Below are positions 1-10,696 of a stretch of 64,000 nt of DNA, in pieces. The stretch is from Cordylochernes scorpioides (Eukaryota > Arthropoda > Arachnida > Pseudoscorpiones > Chernetidae): NCBI GenBank assembly GCA_030710605.1, contig CP092879.1:79399853-79463852 (forward strand). The letters are read 5' to 3'. The first letter of the stretch is position 1; each line of letters begins with the position of its first letter. The notes under the pieces are model-generated. The model saw only the letters and a program-made list of their open reading frames with translations. It searched no databases and was not told the origin of the DNA. Made by a program: the position numbers and the translations under genes.

Positions 1-292
1 GTAAAATATTCAATTGTTCTTTGATTTTTCTTCATAGTTAGGCAGTCGGCAACACTGAACTTTTTGTTTTGGTAATTTTGCATATGTTTTGTTTATATAT
101 TATGGTTAACCTTGTGGTAATTTATTTAAATATTAAAACACAAAGTATTGTGATTATCTCTTATTTCTAAATAGAAAACGTCACAATGATACATTATTAA
201 ATGATGATACATGATACAATGATACATTATAAAAAAAATAATTAAAAAAATAACACGATTTGACGACAATATGAAAGAACTTGAAGCTATTG
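1..292. other. AT-rich sequence, no gene seen
   Basis: Low-complexity AT-rich intron sequence (TRPV intron 3) with short ATGATACA-type repeats near 185-235. No open frame or known repeat recognised. Confidence 0.6.
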
Positions 293-698
293 TCAGGGAT
301 GGAGTGTACTCCCCAGTAGACTGTCTACAAGTAGACTTGTCAGGGATGGAGTGTACTCCCCAGTAGACTGTCTACAAGTAGACTTGTCAGGGATGGAGTG
401 TACTCCCCAGTAGACTGTCTACAAGTAGACTTGTCAGGGATGGAGTGTACTCCCCAGTAGACTGTCTACAAGTAGACTTGTCAGGGATGGAGTGTACTCC
501 CCAGTAGACTGTCTACAAGTAGACTTGTCAGGGATGGAGTGTACTCCCCAGTAGACTGTCTACAAGTAGACTTGTCAGGGATGGAGTGTACTCCCCAGTA
601 GACTGTCTACAAGTAGACTTGTCAGGGATGGAGTGTACTCCCCAGTAGACTGTCTACAAGTAGACTTGTCAGGGATGGAGTGTACTCCCCAGTAGACT
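293..698. repeat. 47-bp minisatellite next to TRPV exon 3 donor
   Basis: Units start at 293, 340, 387, 434, 481, 528, 575, 622 and 669 (the last is partial). They are almost identical. Each contains the self-complementary stretch GTCTACAAGTAGAC. The last unit runs into the donor site of TRPV exon 3. ATG-initiated open frames here come from the repeat and are not genes. Confidence 0.95.
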
Positions 699-701
699 CA
701 C

Positions 702-878
702 CGTAATACTCGTCACAGAGGTAGATGTCGTTGACCAGAGGCGGGAAGAGCCGGATGAGACGTTTGGCCAGCTCGGCGTGGACCGAGGAGGACACCAGGA
801 GACAGATGTGGAGCACGGACTCCCCCACAGCCCCCCGCTCCCCTAGTTCCCAGCCCACCATCCTGTATTTGGAGGGAT
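702..878 (-). CDS. TRPV channel, coding exon 3 (ankyrin repeat)
   Basis: 177 bases, phase 1 at both ends. The acceptor is GTGCAG at 881-879-side and the donor TACG/GTGAGT at 701. Joined to exon 2 the junction reads GVGK-D-PSKYRMVGW. The product carries RGAVGESVLHICLLVSS and AELAKRLIRLFPPLVNDIY, first ankyrin repeat text typical of Nanchung/Inactive channels. The donor abuts a 47-bp minisatellite whose last unit begins at intron position +3. Confidence 0.9.
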
Positions 879-952
879 CTGCACCGTCCACACATCATTC
901 CGTATGTCATGGTAGCAAAGTCTAGAAACCACATACAAGTTATATTTTGGAG

Positions 953-1193
953 AAAGGCATCTTCTCTCTGATCGTACAACTGAAATTTGCTGATGGCTTG
1001 CGCCATCTATCGGAATAAATATCAACTATTCTCGTTGATTTTTAAAAATTATATCATAATTGGCCAAATATCCTTTCTTTATTAATTAAGAAAAGTTATT
1101 TGGCCAATTGTAGTATAATTAAAAAATCAACGATACCGATAGATGGCGTAAGCCATCAGCAACTTTTAGTTTCACGATCAGAAGATGTCTTAA
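953..1193. mobile_element. Foldback element (palindromic, TIR about 100 bp)
   Basis: The left arm contains GCTGATGGCTTGCGCCATC, followed by the CGGAATAAATATCAAC region, and is mirrored by the right arm (GATAGATGGCGTAAGCCATC). The arms meet near TTGATTAATC-type sequence. The same family recurs at 8740, 31555 and 62550 and carries hammerhead-like cores in some copies. Confidence 0.75.
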
Positions 1194-2361
1194 ATATAAC
1201 TTCAATTTTACATTTATCGACTGCATTGGATCATTCTGATTATATATTCTGCACTGAGGGGTGGAATCTCATCTTCTTCTTTCTTATATCCACTCAATCA
1301 TATTAAGCTATCAAGCTTGTAAAGCTTGTTGATGGTGTCTGCCTGGGAAAAGATAGTAGAGCTCATCAATAGATGAGTCAATAATGTGTTTTGGGGTTGT
1401 AGGTTGAGAATTTCATATAGGATGGAATTTGAACAAACTATAGACATAAGCTTTTAGGACAGTAGAGTTACAAACACAATGCGGAAATCAGTTCGACTGC
1501 ACTTACAAGTGTGCCAGAGCCCTGTTTGGTTACTTGCACTCACTGGAGGACTGGTCGTACAAGGATATAGAAGCCACTAAAGCTGCATATTTCTCTGTTT
1601 TGACCCAGGGTGTTTACAATGTACAGTTCTTAGAATGTGTCTTAAAGAAGTGTTTCAGTAGATGTGACACAAGTTATTGTCACGTGACCAGCAATCGACC
1701 AATGATCGACCAGGGAACTCACGCACACCCCCTCAACACTAATTACTTCGCACAAACTTTTCTTGTTGAGATATTTGCATAGATTTACTTTTATTCCTGA
1801 GGACATGACTCAGGACCAGAGATTCTCCAAGTGAGAGGTGCCGACGGGATATCCCCTGAGCGCTGTTACCTTCTGAGCTAACGCTAGAAAAAAAATGAGC
1901 TCAGAAACATTTAAGAAGCATTCAGGAGGTTTAGAGATGAATTCTTATATAGAAGAAAAATTACCAATAATATATATATTATAAATAGAAAAAAGAGATT
2001 TTCTGTTGATTTTTGATTATCTTGAGAGTTATGCTATGGTAATGCAGTCGTGGTTAAAAATCTTGAAAGTATAATAATAAAAATAGCTTTGATCAGTAAT
2101 TGCTTTTATTGAGCTAAAGGAATATATTAAAAACATAATTTGATAAATGTAATGCCTGGCTTAAGGCGTAAGAATCTAAAAATTGAAAAACTTATTTACA
2201 TAATGTACAAAAAATTTGAGCCGGCCATCGGGAAACAACAACAACGGGTTATATAAACAGAAAGCGCGACCTCTGGCGGTCGACTTAACATAATATTTGA
2301 ATCTATGAAATATATTTTTAATAAAATAACATTTTAAATAATACCTTTATATAATTAATAT
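1194..2361. other. TRPV intron 2 filler with SINE fragment
   Basis: Mostly AT-rich non-coding DNA. A fragment of the major SINE (minus orientation) lies at about 1480-1555, recognisable by GTGCCAGAGCCCTGTTTGG. A tRNA-like remnant (TTAGCTCAGAAGG on the minus strand) lies near 1870-1890. Part of 1240-1320 is repeated near 59240. No supported gene. Confidence 0.5.
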
Positions 2362-2363
2362 AC

Positions 2364-2535
2364 ACTCATAGACAAAACTTAAGGAAGTTGTACCTTTCAC
2401 CATGTATATCGGGATTCAGACAATAACTCTTAAAGATATTACAGTGACCTTTATATTGAAGGCACACGAGATAACCAAGTGTGAACACCCTCTGTCTCCT
2501 TTAAAAATATATCCATTTTCTCTTGATAAATGTTA
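2364..2535 (+). mobile_element. CACTC-family MITE, 5' part
   Basis: It begins with TA followed by CACTCATAGACAAAACTTAAG and runs through the family internal text to CACGAGATAACCAAGTGTG. It stops at the 55-bp minisatellite without the right terminal inverted repeat. Confidence 0.8.
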
Positions 2536-2540
2536 CAAGG

Positions 2541-3296
2541 GACCATGTGGCCCACCCTCAGTAGAGGAAGGCACTGAAGGAGGGAGATATGGAGAGACCA
2601 TGTGGCCCACCCTCAGTAGAGGAAGACACTGAAGGAGGGAGATATGGAGAGACCATGTGGCCCACCCTCAGTAGAGGAAGACACTGAAGGAGGGAGATAT
2701 GGAGAGACCATGTGGCCCACCCTCAGTAGAGGAAGACACTGAAGGAGGGAGATATGGAGAGACCATGTGGCCCACCCTCAGTAGAGGAAGACACTGAAGG
2801 AGGGAGATATGGAGAGACCATGTGGCCCACCCTCAGTAGAGGAAGACACTGAAGGAGGGAGATATGGAGAGACCATGTGGCCCACCCTCAGTAGAGGAAG
2901 ACACTGAAGGAGGGAGATATGGAGAGACCATGTGGTCCACCCTCAGTAGAGGAAGACACTGAAGGAGGGAGATATGGAGAGACCATGTGGCCCACCCTCA
3001 GTAGAGGAAGACACTGAAGGAGGGAGATATGGAGAGACCATGTAGCCCACCCTCAGTAGAGGAAGGCATTGAAGGAGGGAGATATGGAGAGACCATGTGG
3101 CCCACCCTCAGTAGAGGAAGACACTGAAGGAGGGAGATATGGAGAGACCATGTGGCCCACCCTCAGTAGAGGAAGACACTGAAGGAGGGAGATATGGAGA
3201 GACCATGTAGCCCACCCTCAGTAGAGGAAGGCATTGAAGGAGGGAGATATGGAGAGACCATGTGGCCCACCCTCAGTAGAGGAAGGCATTGAAGGA
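2541..3296. repeat. 55-bp minisatellite, about 14 copies
   Basis: Units start at 2541 and repeat every 55 bases to 3256. The core text is GACCATGTGGCCCACCCTCA. Units differ by one to three bases (TAGCCC or GGTCC variants). It lies in TRPV intron 2. No coding value is inferred for the open frames it creates. Confidence 0.95.
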
Positions 3297-3372
3297 TAAG
3301 TAACAAACAGGATGAATTGTAATGTCTCAGCACAGTGTCTGTAGACAACTGACAATCCATATATTCACTCAC

Positions 3373-3541
3373 CTTTTCCCACTCCATCAGCGAAGTCGTT
3401 ATCCGACTTGGGCGGCACGAGCTGCTTGTGCTTGGGCCGGTCCTGGTTCCTGATGAGGATGACCTCGGAGATGGGCAGCATGCGGCCCTGGCCCCCGTTG
3501 TACACGAACGGCAGGCAGCTCTCCTGGATCTTCTCGTCCAG
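3373..3541 (-). CDS. TRPV channel, coding exon 2
   Basis: 169 bases from acceptor AAGCCCAG at 3543-3542 to donor AAAAG/GTGAGT at 3372. It enters in phase 0 and leaves in phase 1. The product starts LDEKIQESCLPFVYNGGQ and continues through GRMLPISEVILIRNQDRPKH, the pre-ankyrin region of TRPV channels. Codons are GC-rich with strong third-position bias, unlike the AT-rich introns. The donor lies about 75 bases from the end of the 55-bp minisatellite. Confidence 0.88.
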
Positions 3542-3600
3542 CTGGGCTTACATCACCCAGCTTCCAGACTTACAGCACTAACTATCGTAGATCAAGTACA

Positions 3601-4275
3601 CTCATGGACACAGCTTAAGGAAGTTGTACCTTTTAGCATGTATATCGGGATTCAGATAATAACTCTGAAAGATACACTCATGGATACAGCTTAGGGAAGT
3701 TGTACCTTTTAGCATGTATATCGGGATTCAGATAATAACTCTGAAAGATACACTCATGGACACAGCTTAAGGAAGTTGTACCTTTTAGCATGTATATCGG
3801 GATTTAGATAATAACTCTGAAAGATACACTCATGGACAAAACTTGGGAAAGTTGTACCTTTTGGTATGTATATCAGTATTCAGACAATAACTCTGAAAGA
3901 TACACTCATGGACAAAACTTAAGGAAGTTGTACCTTTTAGCATGTATATCGGGATTTAGATAATAACTCTGAAAGATACACTCATGGACAAAACTTGGGA
4001 AAGTTGTACCTTTTGGTATGTATATCAGTATTCAGACAATAACTCTGAAAGATACACTCATGGACAAAACTTAAGGAAGTTGTACTTTTTAGCATGTATA
4101 TCAGGATTCAGACAATAACTCTGAAAGATATTTGATACATAGTGACCTTTGAAGACACACGAGATAACTAAGTGTGAACAAAATTGCCTCTGTCTCCTTC
4201 AAAAAATATATTAAAAAGAGAGAGACGACCGGCGACCTCAAAAACTTTCTACTTTCTTAAGCTTTGTCCATGAGT
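3601..4275 (+). repeat. CACTC-family MITE tandem array
   Basis: About six partial units start with TA-CACTCATGGA and end at an internal TA (CTGAAAGATA), with a period near 74 bases. The last unit is near full length and ends in the right inverted repeat (CTTTGTCCATGAG) near 4275. It begins 60 bases upstream of TRPV exon 2. Confidence 0.9.
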
Positions 4276-4849
4276 TTAGTTTTCTTAATAAAACATAAAA
4301 TTTCGAGTGAATGGTATTGAAGTACTCTGAGGCTCTTCATTGGACACGGCGACAACACAACTGTCGCCCCCTTTTGTCACATTCCACCCTCACTCCCCAC
4401 CTGGCTCACCCCTTTGTTTGTTTGTTTCCTTTTAAACCCGCAGGTTTATTTATTTATTACAGTTTAAAGCGCTTTGTCCCCCTAGGGACACTTGCACTAT
4501 CATACATGTATGTCTTTACAATAGTCTATATACATATTTACAATAATTGTAGGTCGTAAGGAAGAGAGAGAAAAAAAACGAGAACAGAGAACTTTGAACA
4601 AAAGAAATGAATGTGTGCCAATATAGCTACAAAATCGCTTCATTCATTTCTTTTATCCTGGGGTATTCGGTGTACATCTTAGAATGGCTTGCTGGCTGGA
4701 ATTTGTCAGAAAGATAAAGATAATCTAGCTAACACTCCACCCATTCTTTAGGTATTCGGCGTTTCGATGACCAACTGATACCTTCCTCAGGTTGGGGAAG
4801 AACAGATGAGCGAAATTCTCTCTTTAAATATTGTCTTCTTTTTTTTTTG

Positions 4850-5146
4850 TTTATCCCTAGTACACGTGGTACAAGCCATGATAATCATGGTGGGTAGAAG
4901 TAGGCGACTGATTTTACTGTAAGTGCACCACATGTCTACACATGTGAAAAGCAGTTCGACTTTGCACTTACAAATGTGCCTGAGCCCCGTTTGGTTACTT
5001 GCACTCGCTGGTGGGGTTGGACTTTTGCAAGAATCGGGGGCCATTGGAGCATTTTTTAAACATAAAAAGGGTCCAATGCGGGAATCGAACCCGGGTCGTA
5101 GCGGTCGAAAACCAACGGTTTAGACCATCCTTCCCCTGACCCCCAA
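4850..5146 (-). mobile_element. tRNA-derived SINE (family 1), full length
   Basis: Read on the minus strand, a tRNA-like head (B box GGTTCGATTCCCGCATTGGA, A box near GGTCTAAACCGTTGG) is followed by a conserved body (CCAAACGGGGCTCTGG, then GTAGACATGTGGTGCACTTA) and a tail ending GTGTACTAGGGATAA plus A-rich sequence. It is the most common SINE of the window. Confidence 0.85.
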
Positions 5147-5235
5147 TATTGTCTTAAATCTTAACAGGAGATTGCTGATAGCTCTGATAGCTAAAGTATT
5201 AATTTATAGTTTCTCTAGCAGAAATCAGGAAAACT

Positions 5236-5620
5236 CTTCACTTCATCCTGCTATGGAGGAGAGGCCCCCACTTGTACTTGAAGTTGGAAACTGCTTCTTA
5301 TGGCGGTTGAATATGCTATTAGGTTAGCAACATATGAATTTGGAAGACATAAGGAAACCACGGCGTTATTTCCACCATGATCAATGAATGAATCAACTAA
5401 GTAAATTCGTGTCTTATCTGGTTCTACTATCATTTATCACATTATAAGACTTTCCATATTGAGTGTCTACTATACGAGATCTACGTATTCTTCGTAGATC
5501 AAGAAATACGTGATGTCTCTGGAGACCCGCTGGTGATTCTCCACCAAACTCTGCAGCGGTGGTAGAGGCGCCATATTCATTGTACATAGTGTATATGATC
5601 CATATTATCTTTTTTAAATA
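5236..5620 (-). repeat. Dispersed repeat A, copy 1
   Basis: About 380 bases closely matching 18953-19336 in the opposite orientation. It contains the palindrome CTACGTATTCTTCGTAGATC. Its minus-strand open frames are interrupted and match no family that I recognise. Confidence 0.85.
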
Positions 5621-5924
5621 GTACAGACTGTGCATTTTGTATGTATTGACAAGATATCAATAAAATTATTTTAATTGTAATTGCATATGTCTGTTTGTAT
5701 ACAGTAACTTGTACTACAAGGGTTACATCCAGGTGTAGATCCGTAGATAGAATGTTTGTTTCCTGCGCGTGCAAAATGTCTTTGAAGGAAGCAGACCTAT
5801 AGGCAAATGTCAGTCGGTGACTATGCAAATCAAGCAGTTTTCACACCGCGGTGTAAGTTCCGTTCCCCCTCTCAGTGAAAGACAAAGACAGACATGAGAA
5901 ATTTGAATTATTTTTTACGCTAAT

Positions 5925-6130
5925 GATTTTTTTTAAATAAACAATTTTCTACTGCTTTTACTGCAATATCATAAAATAATGGGAGGGCCTGGCTCATCAG
6001 TGGTGAACGCTCCCAGCGGTTTCGCCAGTTTAATCTACCATACCGCTGTAATATTTCATTTTTAGAATTATTTTATCATTGCAGTAAGGGCAGTAGAGAA
6101 AATTGTTTATTTTTTAAAAGAAACATACGC
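5925..6130 (+). mobile_element. S-type foldback MITE
   Basis: The terminal inverted repeats are about 30 bases (AACAATTTTCTACTGC at the left, GGGCAGTAGAGAAAATTG at the right) around the conserved centre GGCTCATCAGTGGTGAACGC and GCGGTTTCGCCAG. At least ten relatives are in the window. Confidence 0.8.
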
Positions 6131-6191
6131 GCCAAAAATAGATCAATTTTCTTATAACAGATCGTGCTAAGGCATCGTATAAAGATCTTAC

Positions 6192-6344
6192 CTCAGAGAA
6201 GTTCCGAGTCTTGAGCGCTTCCTTCATATAGGTGACCAGCAGACCGCCTCCCTTCACATCTAGCAGACTGTAGATCTTCATGCTGGAGGTGTCTGCTGCT
6301 TGTTTCTTCACCCCGCTGGTCACATTGCTGTTGGTGTTCCCCAT
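6192..6344 (-). CDS. TRPV channel, coding exon 1 (start codon)
   Basis: 153 bases, 51 codons, ending in phase 0. It starts at an ATG on the minus strand at 6344 and ends in TCTGAG before GTAAGA. The product begins [11 protein letters not shown] and contains [19 protein letters not shown], the short conserved block that precedes the ankyrin domain in invertebrate TRPVs. Start choice rests on this being the only methionine ahead of the conserved block and on the family habit of starting MGN. The sequence upstream (6345-6450) would be 5' untranslated or promoter DNA; no TATA box was recognised. Confidence 0.85.
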
Positions 6345-7204
6345 ACTGGCCGCTTAGATAACTTCAAGCCAGGATATGCTGATCAGATGTAATGGAGTCG
6401 GTACTCAGTACAGAAGCTTGAAATCAAGACTAAATGGTCGATGAGAACAGATGACTGAATGTATACGTTAATATCTTGTTTAGCTTATGCTACAAGAGGT
6501 AAAGACGTAAAGTCAGGAATTTCTTAGCAAATGCTAACCAATCAACTCTAGCTTTGAGATCAAATTAGGAATGTTCTGGAAACTAGGAAATTGTTGGAAC
6601 CTCTCCCAGAGGAAATTGTCGGAAGAATCTTGAAAGAAAAGAAGGAGAGAGTGCCAAGGATAGATACCAGGTAGCAGGATACTGGATATAGAAACTGTGG
6701 GATATTGGAAGTAAGGATATATAGAAGTTGGGAATAGTAATTTGGGAGTGGAACAGCACGGAAGTTGCTACGGCCAGAAAAAAAAAGAACAAGGGCCAAG
6801 ACGTCCCAAGGAGGAACGGGCAGGAGCTAAGGCGTCCTCAGAGGGAATGGTGAAGAGCTGAGGCGTTTCGAGGAAGAATGGGCAGGCGCCAAGAAGTCCC
6901 CAGAAGAAATGGAGAAGATTGTTCCGAAGAGGAATGGGGAGGAGCTAAGAAGTCCCCGGAAGGAATGGAGAAGATTTGAGATGTCCCAAAAAAAGAATGA
7001 GCAGGACTTGAAGAGTCCAGGATCTGGAACCCAAGTCGTCCAATCAATAGTAGAGCCAGGCGGCACCAGGGGGAGTCAGTGTGGGGGAATGTGTTTACCC
7101 ATCTCCAAGGTAAGTGCGTGACTCGATCCTGGTCCTAACTTGTGCCGAAGTCTGGATCGAACAGTCCAGTAACGTAGTTCCTTAACAACATTCTGGGTCA
7201 TTTG
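6345..7204. repeat. Upstream region of TRPV gene with degenerate 30-bp minisatellite
   Basis: 6345-6790 shows no gene. 6790-7020 is a degenerate tandem repeat of about 30 bases built from GGAATGGGGAGGAGCTAAG-like units. Open frames on both strands here are repeat artefacts. A promoter for the TRPV gene could lie at 6345-6600, but no motif supports it. Confidence 0.6.
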
Positions 7205-8440
7205 GAAACTTTCGTTTTTCCCTTTCCTAGCTCGATCACTGAAACAATCCCTAGACTAGGGATTCTCCCTTTCTCTTTCCTAGCTAGAGCACTGAAACAA
7301 TCCCTAGACTTAGGGATTCACCCTTTCTCTTTCCTAGCTAGAGCACTGAAACAATCCCTAGACTTAGGGATTCACCCTTATTTTGCTCTTTACTAGCTAG
7401 ATCACTGAAACAATCCCTAGACTAGGGATTCTCCCTTTCTCTTTCCTAGCTAGAGCACTGAAACAATCCCTAGACTTAGGGATTCACCCTTATTTTGCTC
7501 TTTACTAGCTAGATCACTGAAACAATCCCTAGACTAGGGATTCTCCCTTTCTCTTTCCTAGCTAGAGCACTGAAACAATCCCTAGACTTAGTGATTCTCC
7601 CTTTCTCTTTCCTAGCTAGAGCACTGAAACAATCCCTAGACTTAGTGATTCTCCCTTATTTTGCTCTTTACTAGCTAGATCACTGAAACAATCCCTAGAC
7701 TTAGGGATTCACCCTTATTTTGCTCTTTACTAGCTAGATCACTGAAACAATCCCTAGACTTAGTGATTCTCCCTTTCTCTTTCCTAGCTAGAGCACTGAA
7801 ACAATCCCTAGACTTAGGGATTCACCCTTATTTTGCTCTTTACTAGCTAGATCACTGAAACAATCCCTAGACTAGGAATTCTCCCTTTCTCTTTCCTAGC
7901 TAGAGCACTGAAACGATCCCTAGACTTAGGGATTCACCCTTATTTTGCTCTTTCCTAGCTAGAGCACTGAAACAATCCCTAGACTAGGAATTCTCCCTTT
8001 CTCTTTCCTAGCTAGAGCACTGAAACGATCCCTAGACTTAGGGATTCACCCTTATTTTGCTCTTTCCTAGCTAGAGCACTGAAACGATCCCTAGACTTAG
8101 GGATTCACCCTTATTTTGCTCTTTCCTAGCTAGAGCACTGAAACGATCCCTAGACTTAGGGATTCACCCTTATTTTGCTCTTTCCTAGCTAAAGCACTGA
8201 AACAATCCCTAGACTTAGTGATTCTCCCTTATTTTGCTCTTTACTAGCTAGAGCACAGAAACAATCCCTAGACTTAGTGATTCTCCCTTATTTTGCTCTT
8301 TACTAGCTAGAGCACAGAAACAATCCCTAGACTTAGTGATTCTCCCTTATTTTGCTCTTTACTAGCTAGAGCACAGAAACAATCCCTAGACTTAGTGATT
8401 CTCCCTTATTCTGCTCTTTACTAGCTAGAGCACTGAAAGT
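7205..8440. repeat. 56-59-bp minisatellite, about 21 copies
   Basis: Units carry GCACTGAAACAATCCCTAG and the palindrome CCCTAGACTTAGGG. Two alternating subtypes differ in the spacer (CTTTCTCTTTCC or CTTATTTTGCTCTTTA). It lies in the intergenic DNA between the TRPV and PGYxG genes. Confidence 0.95.
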
Positions 8441-8739
8441 TAGACTCCCAATTACAGAGGATTTCTGTACACACAAAATGTATCAATTTATTAACTGACT
8501 TGATAGATGCCTGTAGACATTCAGAGTATGCTCCAACGGCCTATTCTGGTTTGTATTTGCATAACCTTTGTGGTCATTTAAACCCACGTAGAATGATAAA
8601 ATGAAGGTCTCATCATACAGAATGCTCTATATATGGTTTACCTAGGATGGTTAGCAATCAACAACAAAAGGACTATAATGAGGACACGCGTCCCATACTG
8701 ACATCTCCCAGATGGGTAAACAAAGGTAAAATTAAGAAA

Positions 8740-9240
8740 AGGACATCTCCTTATCGTGCACCTGAAAGTTGCTGATGCCTGCGCCATCTATCGAAATAAA
8801 TATCAACTATTCCTTTATTTTTAATTACTTCAGAATTGGCCAAATACCCATTCTTGATTAATCAAGAAAAGCTAACCACGTACACGTTTCAGGCTGTTGG
8901 CCCTCATCAGCGTGGTGCAAGCTGTACCTCAACGACCAAAAAAACCTGTCATTAAGGCATCCTGAAAAAACATAGACGGGTAGTTAAGGCCAGAAGTGCG
9001 TGAGAACGCGAACAATGTGAAAAATAGTACAAATGTGATATTGTACTGGGATAAGGTGGGAAATATATAAATAAGGTGGAAAGGTAAAAGTGATGGTTAG
9101 CAAACAAATAATAACCTTTATTATTATCATCATCATTTGTCTCTTCCAAACAGATTCCCCGAGAAAAGCAGCAATGAGAGGGGGAGAAGGATAAAGAAAT
9201 CGAATTTACATAATAATATATATAGGACATATTTACATAT
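8740..9240 (-). mobile_element. Foldback or Penelope-like repeat with hammerhead core
   Basis: The left part matches the 953-1193 foldback (GCGCCATCTATCGAAATAAA). It then leads into a minus-strand hammerhead-like core at 8874-8910 and a tail matching the right flank of the 31555-31850 copy. No reverse transcriptase frame is present. Confidence 0.55.
8874..8910 (-). ncRNA. Hammerhead-ribozyme-like core (GGCC class)
   Basis: The minus strand reads CTGATGA, then a stem II hairpin GGGC-CAACA-GCCT, then GAAAC, a short stem III segment and GTT. The invariant bases of the hammerhead core are intact. The expected cleavage follows the second T (NUH rule). Stem I is not evident within one copy, so activity may need a dimer or may be lost. 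Confidence 0.55.
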
Positions 9241-9308
9241 AAATCTTTAATTATTTTGATATTTTGTGTTTATTATTTACATAGTTTATGGTAGTTAAGA
9301 TGATTATA

Positions 9309-9733
9309 TGTTCACTAGATAAAACGATGATTTTGTAATGTAGAAAATTAGGAAAGACAAAATTCAGGATGACACGGCACACAGGGACCGGGAAAAAATT
9401 ATCACTTTATCGAGAGATTCAAATATACGAGTTTCAAATTATCAAAATATATCTATTATTTTCGAGTATTTTTCAAGGGACCGGGAAAAAATGTTCACTA
9501 GATAAAACGATGATTTTGTAATGTAGAAAATTAGGAAAGCCAAAATTCAGAATGCCACGGCACACAGGGACCGGGAAAAAATTATCACTTTATCGCGAGA
9601 TTCAAATTTACGAGTTTCAAATTATCAAAAAATATCTTTTTTTATAAGTTTATAGAGAATTGTTTTAACAAATGTTCGTTAGACAAACCTTTACTCGGGT
9701 AAAACCCGGGCGAAGCCGGGCACATCCGCTAGT
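9309..9733 (+). mobile_element. Helitron-like 3' end with internal duplication
   Basis: A stretch of about 120 bases (GTTCACTAGATAAAACGATG onward) is present twice, at 9309 and 9490. The right end has the hairpin CCCGG-GCGAAG-CCGGG followed after some 12 bases by CTAG and T, the usual form of a Helitron 3' terminus. No Rep/helicase frame is present, so this would be non-autonomous. Confidence 0.6.
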
Positions 9734-9914
9734 AAAATATATTTCTGTGTATCCCTGTCTTCCCCTCGATCTCTTCCCTTGGAGCTTTCCCTCCAACACT
9801 GTCAGCTATGTCTAAAAAGAAGCATGCATGTCTAAAATAGTTCCAATTGTTTATATAACAGATGTGTTCACGTTAATACATCATATTTTACCATGGCTTG
9901 GTATGTACAGGATC

Positions 9915-9961
9915 ATGGCCAATGGACACCCTATGATCAAAACACTGTCACGTGTGCCAGG
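9915..9961 (+). CDS. PGYxG protein, coding exon 1
   Basis: 47 bases, ATG to donor CCAGG/GTAAGT, ending in phase 2. It encodes MANGHPMIKTLSRVPG. An in-frame ATG at 9903 would add four residues; 9915 was preferred for its better context (a G at +4) and typical start. A splice acceptor CAG at 9908-9910 could also mean that an upstream non-coding exon exists. Confidence 0.75.
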
Positions 9962-10019
9962 GTAAGTGTCATCTTGTCGCTTACAAACTGTCGAGTGAGA
10001 AATTGAAGCTATTTCTGAT

Positions 10020-10480
10020 GCGTAGGAGAATTTTTTATATAAACCCACTTTCTGCTGTCCTTACTGCAATGATAAAATATTGGGAGGGTCTGGCTCATCA
10101 GTAGTGGACCCTCCCAGTGGTTTCGCCAGTTTAATGATGATTTTTTAAATTACAAATATTTTCTCACAATGAGTTTATTTTTTAGTAAAAAACATTACCT
10201 TTCAAGCGATTATTTCTTGTAAGATATAGTCGCTATTTTATTAAGCCCGTTGAAGAGAGATTATCACTTGAAAGCTAGCGTTTTGTAATAAAAAGAAACT
10301 CATTGTAATAAAATATTTTGTAATTTTAAAAAATTTTCACAATTTTATCATGAATAGAGTTTATTGATGAGCCAAGTGGGAGGGTTCGCCATTGATGAGC
10401 CAGGCTTTTCCATTAAATCATCATTGCGGTAAGGGAAGTAGAAAATAATTCTATTTCTAAAAGAATCATACAAAAATCTC
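10020..10480. mobile_element. S-type foldback MITE split by a palindromic insertion
   Basis: The S-element centre (GGCTCATCAGTAGTGGACCC, GGTTTCGCCAG) at 10090-10130 and the inverted right end near 10425-10470 are separated by a palindrome at about 10137-10345 whose arms read TTTTTTAAATTACAAAATAT and its complement, with CTCATTGTAATAAAAT inside. Confidence 0.65.
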
Positions 10481-10696
10481 TCTCTATTGTATCTTCTATT
10501 CAGACAATCCCAGGGGCAATGGTAGACCAATGTATGAACATTCAGTAGAGGCAATAAGTTTGTGTGTGAAAGAGGGATTAAAAAAGAGATTTAATATCAA
10601 TTTATAAAACCATTGTTTTTATATAGCGTCTGCAGTTGGGAGGAATTCGTTAAGTTTAGGGAATTGTGGACATTGAAGATAGTAGAGAGGCAACTA

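Larger units (their letters stand above)
702..6344 (-). other. TRPV-type cation channel gene, 5' part (three coding exons)
   Basis: Gene-level entry. Three exons on the minus strand (6344-6192, 3541-3373, 878-702) join in phase 0, then 1, then 1 to give the N-terminus of a TRPV channel: a start MGNTNS, a segment with [14 protein letters not shown], a second with LPFVYNGGQGRMLPISEV, and an ankyrin segment KYRMVGWELGERGAVGES ending in NDIYLCDEYYGE. These strings are diagnostic of the invertebrate Nanchung/Inactive (OCR/OSM-9) group, plasma-membrane or ciliary cation channels of mechanosensory and chemosensory neurons. MGNTNS also fits an N-myristoylation signal (Gly2, Ser6), which is inference. 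The remaining ankyrin repeats, the six membrane segments and the pore lie left of the window. I cannot separate the Nanchung and Inactive branches from this part. The gene is head-to-head with the PGYxG gene, with start codons about 3.6 kb apart. Confidence 0.88.

Noticed and set aside
6560-7121. Overlapping frames on both strands near 6.6-7.1 kb
   Set aside because: Purine-rich degenerate minisatellite; no family similarity or splice signals.
7205-8440. Possible CRISPR-like array because of regular repeats with palindromes
   Set aside because: Units are contiguous without unique spacers, in animal DNA; it is a minisatellite.
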